From positions 1 through 24,595 of the IMG/VR virus record IMGVR_UViG_3300035220_000638: DNA of 24,595 nucleotides. One strand, given 5' to 3'. The first letter of the stretch is position 1. The number at the start of each line of letters is the position of its first letter. The notes under the pieces are model-generated. The model had not been told where the DNA came from and made no database searches. It saw only the letters and a program-made list of their open reading frames with translations. This stretch comes from a virus. Below, one piece after another: positions 15,907 through 24,594 of the stretch. Both the position numbers and the translations under genes were made by a program.

Positions 15907-16217
15907 TTCTCAATAGAACCTATGATAAAATCTTTTAGCTGTCCAACTGCAAGCATTCCCTCGGTGCTTAAGCCAAGGAGACTTCCGTCTTCATTGAATA
16001 CTGCAAAATTGGGAGTGCCATCGCACTCGATTTTATCGCAAAATTCCCAGTCATCAGCAGATACATCCCACTCACCAAAACCTATTGAGTGGTGGGGGTA
16101 CTCTTCTGCGAGTTCGTTTGCAGATTTTGTCCATATGGGCTTCATTGCCTCGCAAGCAGCACAGCTTGGTTGCTTAAAAAAGACCACTCTGTGCTTAAAT
16201 TTTTGTTTTTCTGTCAT
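15903..16217 (-). CDS. Phage thioredoxin
   Basis: This 104-residue protein has the length and features of a thioredoxin. The redox motif is CAAC (Cys19, Cys22) within FKQPSCAACEAMKPIW, in place of the usual WCGPC. The conserved cis-proline is at GTPNF (Pro69). It would supply electrons for ribonucleotide reductase or reduce other proteins in the cytoplasm; a role as a polymerase processivity factor, as with host thioredoxin in T7, is possible but unsupported. Cys60 and Cys65 are extra cysteines near the cis-proline loop. It is the first gene of a three-gene run (thioredoxin, sigma, DUF3223-HNH) behind an extended -10 candidate at 16287-16295, and its stop overlaps the sigma start by four bases. 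Confidence 0.9.
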   Translation of the reverse strand: MTEKQKFKHRVVFFKQPSCAACEAMKPIWTKSANELAEEYPHHSIGFGEWDVSADDWEFCDKIECDGTPNFAVFNEDGSLLGLSTEGMLAVGQLKDFIIGSIEK

Positions 16218-16251
16218 TGATATTAATAAGTAAGAGTAAAGCGCGTGCGCT

Positions 16252-16283
16252 CGTAGTTTTATCCTACAAAACTAAGAACTACG
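16252..16283 (-). promoter_or_regulatory. Alternative hairpins in the thioredoxin leader
   Basis: Two exclusive hairpins can form: TAGTTTT with AAAACTA (16254-16260 and 16268-16274), and CGTAGTT with AACTACG (16252-16258 and 16277-16283). They lie between the promoter candidate and the thioredoxin start, just after the terminase gene. The stems are AT-rich with no T tract, so they are poor terminators. A leader switch, operator or transcript-end structure is possible. Confidence 0.3.
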
Positions 16284-16286
16284 TAA

Positions 16287-16295
16287 ATTATACCA
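16287..16295 (-). promoter_or_regulatory. Extended -10 promoter for thioredoxin-sigma-HNH genes
   Basis: On the minus strand this reads TGGTATAAT, a perfect -10 hexamer with the TG of an extended -10 element. No good -35 is visible at the right distance. It begins five bases after the terminase stop, and transcription would start about 60 bases before the thioredoxin ATG. It is the same type as the element at 9515-9523, suggesting that both modules can be read by host-type RNA polymerase. Confidence 0.55.
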
Positions 16296-16299
16296 TGTA

Positions 16300-17883
16300 C
16301 TAAAGATAACGTACACCGCCCGCATTTCGCACGTTTCTCTTGTCACCTAGTAAGTTACTAAGCGAAGATGATTTCCTATAAGACGGGTCATAAGTTAACT
16401 TAGGCAAGGAAGATCTTATGCCGCCGGAGGTCATAGCGCCGCCCATTAGCTCATCTCTATATACAGTTATCCCATATACAAAAGCATCTACAAAGTCATC
16501 ATTTTTAATGAAAGGAAAAGACGTAAGTTCATTTAGCCTATCTTGAAGGTTAGGGATGTTTTCGTAGATGCTAACGCACCCATCTTCCACTAGAGGGGCA
16601 ACAGAGTTTGCTCTTAGTACTTTATCTTTAGACGGTACGAGTTCCTTGATCTGTATGGTGAGAGTAGACTTTAAAGTCTGGATTAGAGGGACTCCGCTAG
16701 CTCTACCTTCTATGTATACACATCTAATTTTCCATTGCTTAACAATCTTAGGTATAAGTTTTTGAAGATCTGGGAACTCCATCCTCTCCATAACTACGTG
16801 CAAGAGCCTTAGCTTCTTACCTTTATCCAAACCCCAGACGCAGATTGCTGTGAAGTCGTTCATACTCTCAGCCTTATAAGCCGTGTCTATGGTGGCATAG
16901 ATATAAGAATACTTTACTTGCTTGTCGTAGATCTCCAGCCAATGCTCTTTAAATATCGCGCCTGCATCGCCAGCGGGTTGCCCTTGGTACAATGAGTTAA
17001 AGTCCCTCTCGCCGATTGACTTTTTGATTGCCTGAAGATTCTCTATAGGGAAAAACTCAGGCCAATGAGACTCACCTAGTTCCCTACCTAACGAGTCGTT
17101 TTCTTCATCGACGCAGATTGCCGGAACATTAAGCTCTTTCCAGTTGGCCCTATCTGCACTAAGTAACCTGCCAATCACATCATCGCAATGAAACCTCGTG
17201 CCCATAGAGATAATGGCATGGTTGGGTAGACCACGAGTCAAGAACTGAGCCTGAACCCAGCTAAATGTACTCTCCATAACAGTTAACGAGTTACCATCTG
17301 CCAGAAGGTCATCAAGGAGCCCAACACCTGGTAGGTCCTGATCATCAATAACCCCGTATCCAAATCCGGTAACACTAGATCCAGCAGAAGCGACCTTAAT
17401 TAGCCCACCGTTCTCTGTCCTCAAAGCGGTGAGGTTACATTTCTCCTTGTTGATCTCGCACTCTGGAAATATCCAAGAGAACTTCTCAGAAGTTATGTAA
17501 TCCATCACTGCTCTAGAGTTTTCTGTAGACAGACCTAAGGCATATGAGCTCATGATAAACTGGGCAGTAGGGCTTCTTCCCATCTGCCATGCCGGAAAGA
17601 TCCGGCTAATAAGCATAGATTTGCCTGTCCTTGGAGGTAAGGAGATTGCGCTATACTTGTAGTCTTTATTACCGTCTCCGATGTTCTGTAGATAAGAGCA
17701 TATTAGCTCGTGAACGGGATAAGATTTAAATTGAAGATCTGTGATCACCTTAGCAAAAGTAATGAAGTCTGTCCTGCACTTCAGTCTTAAAAGCTCTTCT
17801 TTGTCCGTTGCTGACAAGGAAGAACCTCTCTTTTGCATATCAGCTACAATCGCCCTCTCCTCTTCTAGCTCTTTCTTGTTCAT
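16300..17883 (-). CDS. terL: Terminase large subunit
   Basis: This 527-residue protein is the DNA-packaging motor and nuclease. The N-terminal ATPase has Walker A PPRTGKS (83-89, Lys88), a Walker-B-like segment GVIDDQD (177-183) and the conserved GTRFHCDD block (228-235). The C-terminal RuvC-like nuclease has Asp333 (ATIDTAYK), Glu392 (YIEGRASG) and the Asp463/Asp466 pair (DDFVDAFVYG). Overall it looks like the TIGR01630/Terminase_6C type rather than T4 gp17, which is a little unexpected for a T4-like neighbourhood. The ATG at 17883 overlaps the end of the spike gene by 44 bases. An alternative ATG at 17838 (residue 16) lies one base after that gene's TGA and avoids the overlap; neither has a clear ribosome binding site. 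No small terminase subunit is recognisable in the window. Confidence 0.93.
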   Translation of the reverse strand: MNKKELEEERAIVADMQKRGSSLSATDKEELLRLKCRTDFITFAKVITDLQFKSYPVHELICSYLQNIGDGNKDYKYSAISLPPRTGKSMLISRIFPAWQMGRSPTAQFIMSSYALGLSTENSRAVMDYITSEKFSWIFPECEINKEKCNLTALRTENGGLIKVASAGSSVTGFGYGVIDDQDLPGVGLLDDLLADGNSLTVMESTFSWVQAQFLTRGLPNHAIISMGTRFHCDDVIGRLLSADRANWKELNVPAICVDEENDSLGRELGESHWPEFFPIENLQAIKKSIGERDFNSLYQGQPAGDAGAIFKEHWLEIYDKQVKYSYIYATIDTAYKAESMNDFTAICVWGLDKGKKLRLLHVVMERMEFPDLQKLIPKIVKQWKIRCVYIEGRASGVPLIQTLKSTLTIQIKELVPSKDKVLRANSVAPLVEDGCVSIYENIPNLQDRLNELTSFPFIKNDDFVDAFVYGITVYRDELMGGAMTSGGIRSSLPKLTYDPSYRKSSSLSNLLGDKRNVRNAGGVRYL

Positions 17884-20704
17884 TAGATATTTGTTTTAGT
17901 AGTGTATCGAAGTCACCTGAGTTTAACTGATCAGCAGATAAAGATCTAATATTAGAAGAATTAGAAAGACTAAAGTCTTTGTAGCTGTAGTTTAACGTAT
18001 CTTCCTTAGGTTGGCTTGTAGATAACTTAGCAGATAAAGAATCTTTTAAGACTTTAGACTCTGTATTTATAGTTTTTAAGTCTTGGAACGGAGCGGCCAG
18101 CTCCGGGTCTAGTGTTGCTAGAGTGTTCAGGCCCTCGAGTATGTTCTTAATGAGGTTGATAAGAGCTCTTGCCTTGGATTTAGAAAAATAACCAGGTATC
18201 GAAGCCGGGTTTGCCATCGTTGCTATGAGTGCGGGTGTAGGAGCTACATTAGCAGACCCACCCTTCTTAACAGAGTTAAGTTGTTTTATCATTAGATAAA
18301 GGTCTTTAATTGCCAAAGATTGCTCTATGTCATCAGCTGACATCTTACCAAGTAACCCTCCGTCCTTATCGGCAATTATATTATTCATGAAGTCACTACT
18401 TCCAAGCAGGTTAAGTCTTTGGATTAACTCCATGATACTCATGTTGTTATCGGCCATTTTAAAAGTCTTCTCAATGGCTTCAAACGTGTACTGCATTTCA
18501 AGTTTAAGGTCGTCGTCCTCAGCACCACCTTGAATTGCTTGTTCAAAGCTACTAGCCATCTCTCCAACCCTAGGAATAGATTTGATAACACTCGTGAAGT
18601 CAAATATATTAGAAGGGATTAGCTCTTTGCCGATACCTGTAAAACTAAGACCTAGGCCTTTTGCAAGGCAAGTGTTATTATTATTTAAGATATTACCGCC
18701 ATAAACATTTGAGTTTTTAATTGTTAGGTTACCAGCGGGATCTAATAGCCTGTTTCCATCACTATCTACACCGTGATCTACTTTTCTACAAACTGGCTCA
18801 CATGGACAACTAGGCCCGCCGCCTCCACCGAACAACCCACCCAAAGCGCCAAATGCACCCCCACCACCTAATATAGAAGACAGCGGATTGTTGCCTCCTA
18901 ACAGAGCTGTTACTCCTGATATTGCAAGGCCAGCTCCAGGAAACGCGAGGTTTAAAGGACCTCCTAGTCCAGCAGCTCCTAGTAAAGACGAGGCACTAAG
19001 AGGAAGCCCTCCGCCTAGGAAATTCAAAGAATCAAAGCCGGCAAAGTCTTGAAAGATGCCGGCAACTGGGCCAAAATTGCCGCCAAGTAGCTGATCGGTT
19101 AAAGCTCCAACATTAACTCCACCGAAGTCAAGGCCTTCCGCGATTCCGGCAACGGAGTTAATAAGCCCCCCGCCAGCTCCGCCTCCTAATATGGAAGATA
19201 GCATCTGAGGGGCGTTTGCTAAATCTAGTCCTCCTATAGCTTGACTAAATATCTCAGATGCAGGTCCGGTTACTTGATCCAGTCCGTACTGCACAGCCGC
19301 GTCTAAAGCTCCTGCCCCACCTCCAGCTAATAGCGACGTGAATTGACCTACGTCTGCAGAAGATAAACCTCCTAGCCCGTTTGTTAGAACTTCTGATCCT
19401 GCTGCTGATAGAAGCGCGGCGGGATCTACAGACCCACTTTTTAAAATAGCTTCTGCATTTTGCCCTAAAGAAGCCAATAGGTTACCAGAATTAGAGATAT
19501 CTCCTAGAGCTCCTGTAAGCTGGGGGATGCTTATACCTTGTTCTCCAAGTATCTTACTCCCAGTCGCCATTGCCAGGTCTAGACCAGCGTTACCGCTCAA
19601 GAGGGACTTAATTTCATCTCCGTACCCCGCACCGATCGTTCCAGCAGCTATACCACCAGCAAAATTTAAGGCGGACGAAGTAAGACCTGAAGCTGCTAGG
19701 GGATTGGATGCGGCAGAAGCGAGTTGTGTAGCTAGCCCTGCGTTAGAAGTTACGTTACCTATTAGTTGTGATTTTGAGATCGGAGCTGGTTTATCAGCAA
19801 ATTTTAATACAGTCCTTGTACCATATTTTATCCACTTCATATCTCCGTCGAAGCGAACGCAAATACTTAATTCAGAGTTATTACCGTCGTCTATAACCGC
19901 GAGTTGGCCGTGGATCTTCTCTGTGCATTTAGGAAACGTAGTTTTAAAATACGTAGGTACCGCAGACGGGGGAACCCAGGCCCACTCTTTATTCTCGTCC
20001 TTGCGACAGACTAACATAGTCTGTCTAAAATCTCTATCTTCGGAAAAAGTGATTAGCTCACCTTCTAGCTCCTCAGAGCATTTCTTTAAAGGCTTTGGAT
20101 CTCCTTTTACGTTTGACTGCTCTAACTGCTTAGGGTCCGTGGATTTCTCTACAACGAGGCCCCTAGTTAAATTCTTCCACTCCCATACATCGCCATCTGG
20201 GTTGGTCTGACGGTTATTTCTTCTCACACAGATCTTAAGATCCTGAGACATGTTGTCAGAGAAGAGATACACCCTACCTTCGTTATCCTTGTCGCATTGT
20301 GCTCCAGGATCTTCTGAGTTTGCAAGGTCTGCCTTATCAAGTTTTGGTATGACAACAGGAGCTGAGTTTAATATGTACTCAGAGTTAAGATCGTTGTACA
20401 GTCCTAAGACTACAGCATCGTCCGCATTACCAGATACAGCGCCAATGAGGCACTTAGATCCTAGGTATTGAGTGCTGATCCTACCAGAACTATTATTTAG
20501 TACGGGAAGCCAGTCAGACTTAGCACTAGTGCTATTCTCGTCAAACAGTACTCTCACCCTTGATAGGTTTTCTGGATCATCAACGCTGTCTATCTTGGCG
20601 GGTTGGATGAAAAACTCAGCAGCACCGCCAGCGATTTTTTCCCCTAAAATTTTAAGTCGCTTATCTTGATTTGCAAGTGCTTCAACAAAAGAAGAATTCT
20701 GCAT
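17840..20704 (-). CDS. Tail spike/hub protein with gp5/gpV-like OB fold and Gly/Ala-rich core
   Basis: This 954-residue protein begins with an OB-fold like that of T4 gp5, P2 gpV and VgrG (about residues 30-105: PAKIDSVDDPENLSRVRVLF, then SKCLIG and VVLGLYND), which trimerises at the base of the membrane-piercing spike. Three related modules follow at ~137-176, 209-244 and 260-294, each of the form C...G-x-L...L-x-I-C-V-R...W-x-W (ICVRRN, LVCRKD, ICVRFD). Residues ~318-630 are a very long Gly/Ala/Leu/Ser-rich segment. It ends at CPCEPVCR (633-640) with DSDGN (647-651), a probable metal or disulfide knot. The C-terminal ~280 residues are helical and acidic. No lysozyme domain is present; that activity sits in the hub gene at 11075. 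It starts three bases after the LamG fibre gene stop, suggesting coupled translation. Confidence 0.8.
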   Translation of the reverse strand: MQNSSFVEALANQDKRLKILGEKIAGGAAEFFIQPAKIDSVDDPENLSRVRVLFDENSTSAKSDWLPVLNNSSGRISTQYLGSKCLIGAVSGNADDAVVLGLYNDLNSEYILNSAPVVIPKLDKADLANSEDPGAQCDKDNEGRVYLFSDNMSQDLKICVRRNNRQTNPDGDVWEWKNLTRGLVVEKSTDPKQLEQSNVKGDPKPLKKCSEELEGELITFSEDRDFRQTMLVCRKDENKEWAWVPPSAVPTYFKTTFPKCTEKIHGQLAVIDDGNNSELSICVRFDGDMKWIKYGTRTVLKFADKPAPISKSQLIGNVTSNAGLATQLASAASNPLAASGLTSSALNFAGGIAAGTIGAGYGDEIKSLLSGNAGLDLAMATGSKILGEQGISIPQLTGALGDISNSGNLLASLGQNAEAILKSGSVDPAALLSAAGSEVLTNGLGGLSSADVGQFTSLLAGGGAGALDAAVQYGLDQVTGPASEIFSQAIGGLDLANAPQMLSSILGGGAGGGLINSVAGIAEGLDFGGVNVGALTDQLLGGNFGPVAGIFQDFAGFDSLNFLGGGLPLSASSLLGAAGLGGPLNLAFPGAGLAISGVTALLGGNNPLSSILGGGGAFGALGGLFGGGGGPSCPCEPVCRKVDHGVDSDGNRLLDPAGNLTIKNSNVYGGNILNNNNTCLAKGLGLSFTGIGKELIPSNIFDFTSVIKSIPRVGEMASSFEQAIQGGAEDDDLKLEMQYTFEAIEKTFKMADNNMSIMELIQRLNLLGSSDFMNNIIADKDGGLLGKMSADDIEQSLAIKDLYLMIKQLNSVKKGGSANVAPTPALIATMANPASIPGYFSKSKARALINLIKNILEGLNTLATLDPELAAPFQDLKTINTESKVLKDSLSAKLSTSQPKEDTLNYSYKDFSLSNSSNIRSLSADQLNSGDFDTLLKQISNEQERARRGEGDCS

Positions 20705-20707
20705 GGA

Positions 20708-22624
20708 TTAAACGTGGTTAATGATCTGAATGCCAATGGCTCCCGAATCTATGGCGTTATCGTTAGCTTGGTTCTTTACTATTATATCTACGTGTCCTGC
20801 GGATCTAGCAATTCGGATGTAGGACGACGCACTGCTGCTATGGTCCATGCCCTGAGCCATAACAAAGTAATCATCGCTGTTGCTATAAGCATTCGCAAAA
20901 GTTAGTCTGTATGTACCGTTGGTCGGCCGAGTTACAGTCAAACCAGAAGAACCCTTCCATGCAAAGGAAGCTCCTAATGTGATCTCTCCTTTCTTGTCAG
21001 CTGGTGGAGGTACTATCTGTGTGGTTGATCCAGATACAGGTAGTTGGGTGGCTGCTGGAATAAAAGTACTATTGTAGCGAGCGGTCTTAGAGATCCTCAG
21101 ATCATCTATTATACCATCAAAGTCTTCTCCGTAGTACTCTTGATATCCTAAAGCAAACTCGTCTGGATTAAGTATATTGTTATCTGTTAAAACAGAACCG
21201 TAGTTCTCACCATCTAGATACAACGTCATATCCCCCGTTAGACCATCTTTAACATAAGCTATATGATGCCAAGATCCTATGTAAGTGGAGGCGGTTAAAG
21301 TAACGATATCCGTGCCATCTTGGGTATTGTGATTACTATTGTTGCCATTAAACCAAGAGAAGGTTATGTTGGAGGTGCTTGATGGTTTGCGAATTTTTAA
21401 TCCCCAGTTCTTTGATGCTGTACTCGAGTTCCCGCCAAAGATACAATCTGGACTATTAAACCCGTTAATATCATCTATATATACCCAAGCTTCCATCGTC
21501 CAGGCGCTTACAAAATCATATTTTGTTGTATCTGTTACGTCCCATTCTATATAAGCGTCGTCTAGCCTTAGAGCTTTTACACCTACTTTAACAGGAGAGC
21601 CGGTGAGCAGAGTGTCTGTAGCGCTACTTCTGTAAGGTGTTGCATTATATTTAATGTCGTCAAAGCTTGTGTCAAAAGTCGCTCGGATCAGCACACTGTC
21701 CCAAAGAGTATCCGCAGGGATCTCTCCAGCCTCATTTATTAAGAAGAAAGGTCGCCAGGCTGTACCATCATAGAAATGTGGGGCGTTGCCTATGACTTTT
21801 ATCTCTCTTGTGCTTCCTGATGATGGCGTAGTAGCATTATTTGATAGTCTAAGAGTACTACTTTTTACGTCGCCCGTGATATTAATCGTGCCAGTTCCTT
21901 CTATTGTCTTATTACTAAGGTCTAGATCGCCTCCGAGTTCAGGAGTGAGGTCAAGCTTAATTTCAACACCTGAGGGTAAAGACGATAAGTCCGGTGGAGT
22001 GTAAGTAAACACCCCATTAGTATCATCATAAGATAGGCTAGGAGACGAAGAAGCATCATTCGTGCTTACGGAAAAACTAGCAAGGCCTATGCTAGCGGCG
22101 ATTGTTTGATTTTTCCATTTTTGATCATCGCTATCGTACCTGAGTACCTGATTGCCAGTGGGACCACTGATCTCTACATCACCTACATCATTTAATCCGT
22201 TGATTGTAGTGCCCTGTGATTCGGCCGCAGCAACCCATGAGTTACCGTTCCATTTCAGTATGTTGCCTGCTGTGACTGTTGAAGTATCTACATCGTTTAA
22301 AAGGTCAATACTCTGAGCTGAGATAGATTGCAGATATCCTTGTGCTGCATGATTACCCCACCCATAAGCGGCGTCCCACTGCTCTGTGTTTGTAGAGGTT
22401 ATACCACCAGCCACCGACGCAATAAACACTGGATCTTCTTCAACAAAATCTGTATCAATTTCTTGTTGTATCGTAGCCTTAAATACGGAGTAAGATACTT
22501 TCTTAGTCTCTCCAGAAGTATTAAAAGAGGTGTCGCTAATATCCACGACTGGGATTAAATCGCCGTCTGAAATCCCGCCTAAAGTAGGGAGCTCTGAAAT
22601 TTTCTTGGGTATAGGATTAGTCAT
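20708..22624 (-). CDS. Tail fibre protein with LamG (concanavalin-A-like) domain
   Basis: This 638-residue protein is a modular fibre. Residues 6-50 (KISELPTLGGISDGDLIPV) match a common N-terminal fibre segment. Fibre motifs follow: WDAAYGWGNHAAQGYL (83-98) and two repeats of the form L-N-D-V...G-x-x-L-x-W/Y...W (about 108-131 and 143-171). Residues ~308-522 form a LamG/concanavalin-A-like glycan-binding domain, with WTMEAWVYID, SWHHIAYVKDG, MTLYLDG and FDGIIDDLRIS in the expected order. The last ~95 residues are a beta-rich tip (GTYRLTFANAYSNSDDYFV) of the type that ends many fibres. It probably recognises surface polysaccharide. Its ATG is two bases after the stop of the baseplate gene, and the OB-fold gene follows three bases after its own stop. 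Confidence 0.85.
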   Translation of the reverse strand: MTNPIPKKISELPTLGGISDGDLIPVVDISDTSFNTSGETKKVSYSVFKATIQQEIDTDFVEEDPVFIASVAGGITSTNTEQWDAAYGWGNHAAQGYLQSISAQSIDLLNDVDTSTVTAGNILKWNGNSWVAAAESQGTTINGLNDVGDVEISGPTGNQVLRYDSDDQKWKNQTIAASIGLASFSVSTNDASSSPSLSYDDTNGVFTYTPPDLSSLPSGVEIKLDLTPELGGDLDLSNKTIEGTGTINITGDVKSSTLRLSNNATTPSSGSTREIKVIGNAPHFYDGTAWRPFFLINEAGEIPADTLWDSVLIRATFDTSFDDIKYNATPYRSSATDTLLTGSPVKVGVKALRLDDAYIEWDVTDTTKYDFVSAWTMEAWVYIDDINGFNSPDCIFGGNSSTASKNWGLKIRKPSSTSNITFSWFNGNNSNHNTQDGTDIVTLTASTYIGSWHHIAYVKDGLTGDMTLYLDGENYGSVLTDNNILNPDEFALGYQEYYGEDFDGIIDDLRISKTARYNSTFIPAATQLPVSGSTTQIVPPPADKKGEITLGASFAWKGSSGLTVTRPTNGTYRLTFANAYSNSDDYFVMAQGMDHSSSASSYIRIARSAGHVDIIVKNQANDNAIDSGAIGIQIINHV

Positions 22625-22626
22625 TG

Positions 22627-24594
22627 CTATTCATCAGTAAGTGGGTCTGAAGATTCTGTAAGTAGTATATTACTGCCTTCTGAAGTAATATTTGCATCTA
22701 ATGTACTTTCATCTATAACAAGCGGATCAAAAAACGCATCGCCTTGTTTCCAGAGGCCGGCCGCCAGGTAGGCGTACTGAACTCTAGAGTTAAGCTTTGC
22801 TTGAACCCAGTAATTTGCTATAGACTGTACTAAGTCCCAAGATTTTCCGTCTCTATTATAATAAAAGGGGAGCCTGAAGAATATGTTATCAGATTCCTCA
22901 GCAGTGGTGACTTTTGTTCTATCAGCCACTAATTGATTCTCAAAAGAACCAACTCTATAATGCTCTAAAGTTCCCACCTGAGGCAGGTCATATTTTGTTG
23001 GCAGGAGGATAGGAGCATCTAGCTCTTGGGCTCTCAACCCGCTCTTTACTTGAAATTTCCCATTTTTATAGGTTATTTCTCCCTCTGTATAGGCCTTAAT
23101 CTTAAACAAACTAAATAGGAATATCAGAGTTAAGATGCTTCCCTTAGATTCTCCTAGCCCATCCCATTCTTTTTTATATACAGAGATATCTTGAGGAGAA
23201 GTCGATGACAAATCTATTCCGAACAGGTCAATCTTATCATCTGGAGCATCTTCCCCATCTCTCCAAGGAGCTGCATTAAAGGGGTGGAGGCTTAGCACCT
23301 CTCCTTTTATTGTTTTATACTCTTTATTATTTACTTCTTGCACTAGCTCTCTATCAAACCATCCTAAAGAGTTTTTAATTAGCGCCCTTTTATATTCCGC
23401 TGCCCATTCTGTGTTCCAGACAGGAGCAGATAGGCCTACATGCTGAGCGAGCCAATCTAGGTTCTTAGGGCTACACTCTGTAGGATCTAAGTAGGTATAA
23501 TAGAAATCTTCTATCTCATGCTTCTTCTCTCTTAAGAACTCGTCAGCACCAGCTAGCATCCACTTAGCAACAGGGGACTTTGGAAGCTGATCTTCTATTA
23601 TCCTAGACCAAGACTTATCGTCTATAGGGGAATATAGTTCTTCTTTTGTTCTTGAAGAGTATAAGGGAGACATTTTAAATCTCCTTCGCTCGGTTTCGTC
23701 TGTTATCACTCTAGGTAAGAATTGATAAGAGATCTTCCTGTCAGATGTCGTTACCATTGTGCCTATCTCAAGAGACGATATTGGCAGATTAAATCTATCT
23801 TGTTCTTTTGCAATTATTAATACTTCTTCGTATCCTTCTGGTCTGTAGCTATTTGAAGAGGAGGGTAGTCTCAGGTAGATAGGTCTTGCTGATTCATCAG
23901 ATATATATCTAATACTCGATCTTTTAAGTCCGCTTCTAGTAACTTGAGTAGTCTTTGTGAACAAAGATCTCATGTATCTGAATGTAGTGGTAATAAACTC
24001 TCTGTTTGTCTCATGTGTGGTATGCTTAACATCCCACTTTGCTTCCATATAAGACTTGACTTTCTCTTTCCAAACATCTGGTAAAGAAAATACTATGTCC
24101 TCAATAGAACTCATAACTTTTCTGTCCAGAGGGCTATCACATATAGAGGAGTACGTAGGCCCGGTCTTTAAAGCATAGAAGTTTTTATACCCTATGTCAA
24201 TAATCTGTCTTATAAAATCTTCTTCTGTGGTTATTATACCATTTAATGTCTCGCTATTATCAAGAGCCATTGTTAAGTTAAAGAACTTAACGTAGGTGTC
24301 AGAGAATACGCTCCCTGCATATCCTACAGGAGGCAGATACACTGTAGTATTTTTACTTGCCGGTCTATCTACAGATACCTCTGTGCCATCAGGGTTTTGA
24401 TGATTACCTCTGATGATGGTCTTTAACTCTAAGAACTCTTTACCTCCTATGAAGTACTCTAACTTTGTTCCATCATAAGTTGAGGCAGAGATGTATTTCC
24501 ATTTGTAATTGCTAATCTTTTTCAGCTTTCCTATCAAACATTTCCCAGGCTTACAATCTTTGTCTGTACCATCGGTGCAGATCATCCCTTCCAC
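22627..24594 (-). CDS. P2 gpI-like baseplate protein (5' end outside window)
   Basis: The frame is open to the right edge; a GTG at 24594 and an ATG at 24585 are in frame, but neither has a good ribosome binding site, so the true start is probably outside the window. Residues ~363-410 (CSPKNLDWLAQHVGLSAPVW, then YKRALIKNSLGWF) match the Tail_P2_I signature of P2 gpI, a baseplate wedge protein of contractile tails. At 655 or more residues it is far longer than P2 gpI (~175 residues), so the wedge domain is embedded in a larger protein. Residues before it are beta-rich with a positively charged part (~200-260), and residues after ~430 have WRDGEDAPDDKIDLFG. Likely role: joining spike, fibres and tail tube in the baseplate. 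It is the first gene of a tail block that continues with the LamG fibre and OB-fold spike. Confidence 0.75.
   Translation of the reverse strand: MEGMICTDGTDKDCKPGKCLIGKLKKISNYKWKYISASTYDGTKLEYFIGGKEFLELKTIIRGNHQNPDGTEVSVDRPASKNTTVYLPPVGYAGSVFSDTYVKFFNLTMALDNSETLNGIITTEEDFIRQIIDIGYKNFYALKTGPTYSSICDSPLDRKVMSSIEDIVFSLPDVWKEKVKSYMEAKWDVKHTTHETNREFITTTFRYMRSLFTKTTQVTRSGLKRSSIRYISDESARPIYLRLPSSSNSYRPEGYEEVLIIAKEQDRFNLPISSLEIGTMVTTSDRKISYQFLPRVITDETERRRFKMSPLYSSRTKEELYSPIDDKSWSRIIEDQLPKSPVAKWMLAGADEFLREKKHEIEDFYYTYLDPTECSPKNLDWLAQHVGLSAPVWNTEWAAEYKRALIKNSLGWFDRELVQEVNNKEYKTIKGEVLSLHPFNAAPWRDGEDAPDDKIDLFGIDLSSTSPQDISVYKKEWDGLGESKGSILTLIFLFSLFKIKAYTEGEITYKNGKFQVKSGLRAQELDAPILLPTKYDLPQVGTLEHYRVGSFENQLVADRTKVTTAEESDNIFFRLPFYYNRDGKSWDLVQSIANYWVQAKLNSRVQYAYLAAGLWKQGDAFFDPLVIDESTLDANITSEGSNILLTESSDPLTDE

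Noticed and set aside
15844-16233. 129-codon open frame antisense to thioredoxin and sigma
   Set aside because: Both genes on the opposite strand have clear family motifs; this frame has none.
19527-20210. 227-codon open frame antisense to the OB-fold spike gene
   Set aside because: It mirrors a Gly/Ala/Leu-rich gene whose reverse complement lacks stops; no motifs or ribosome binding site.
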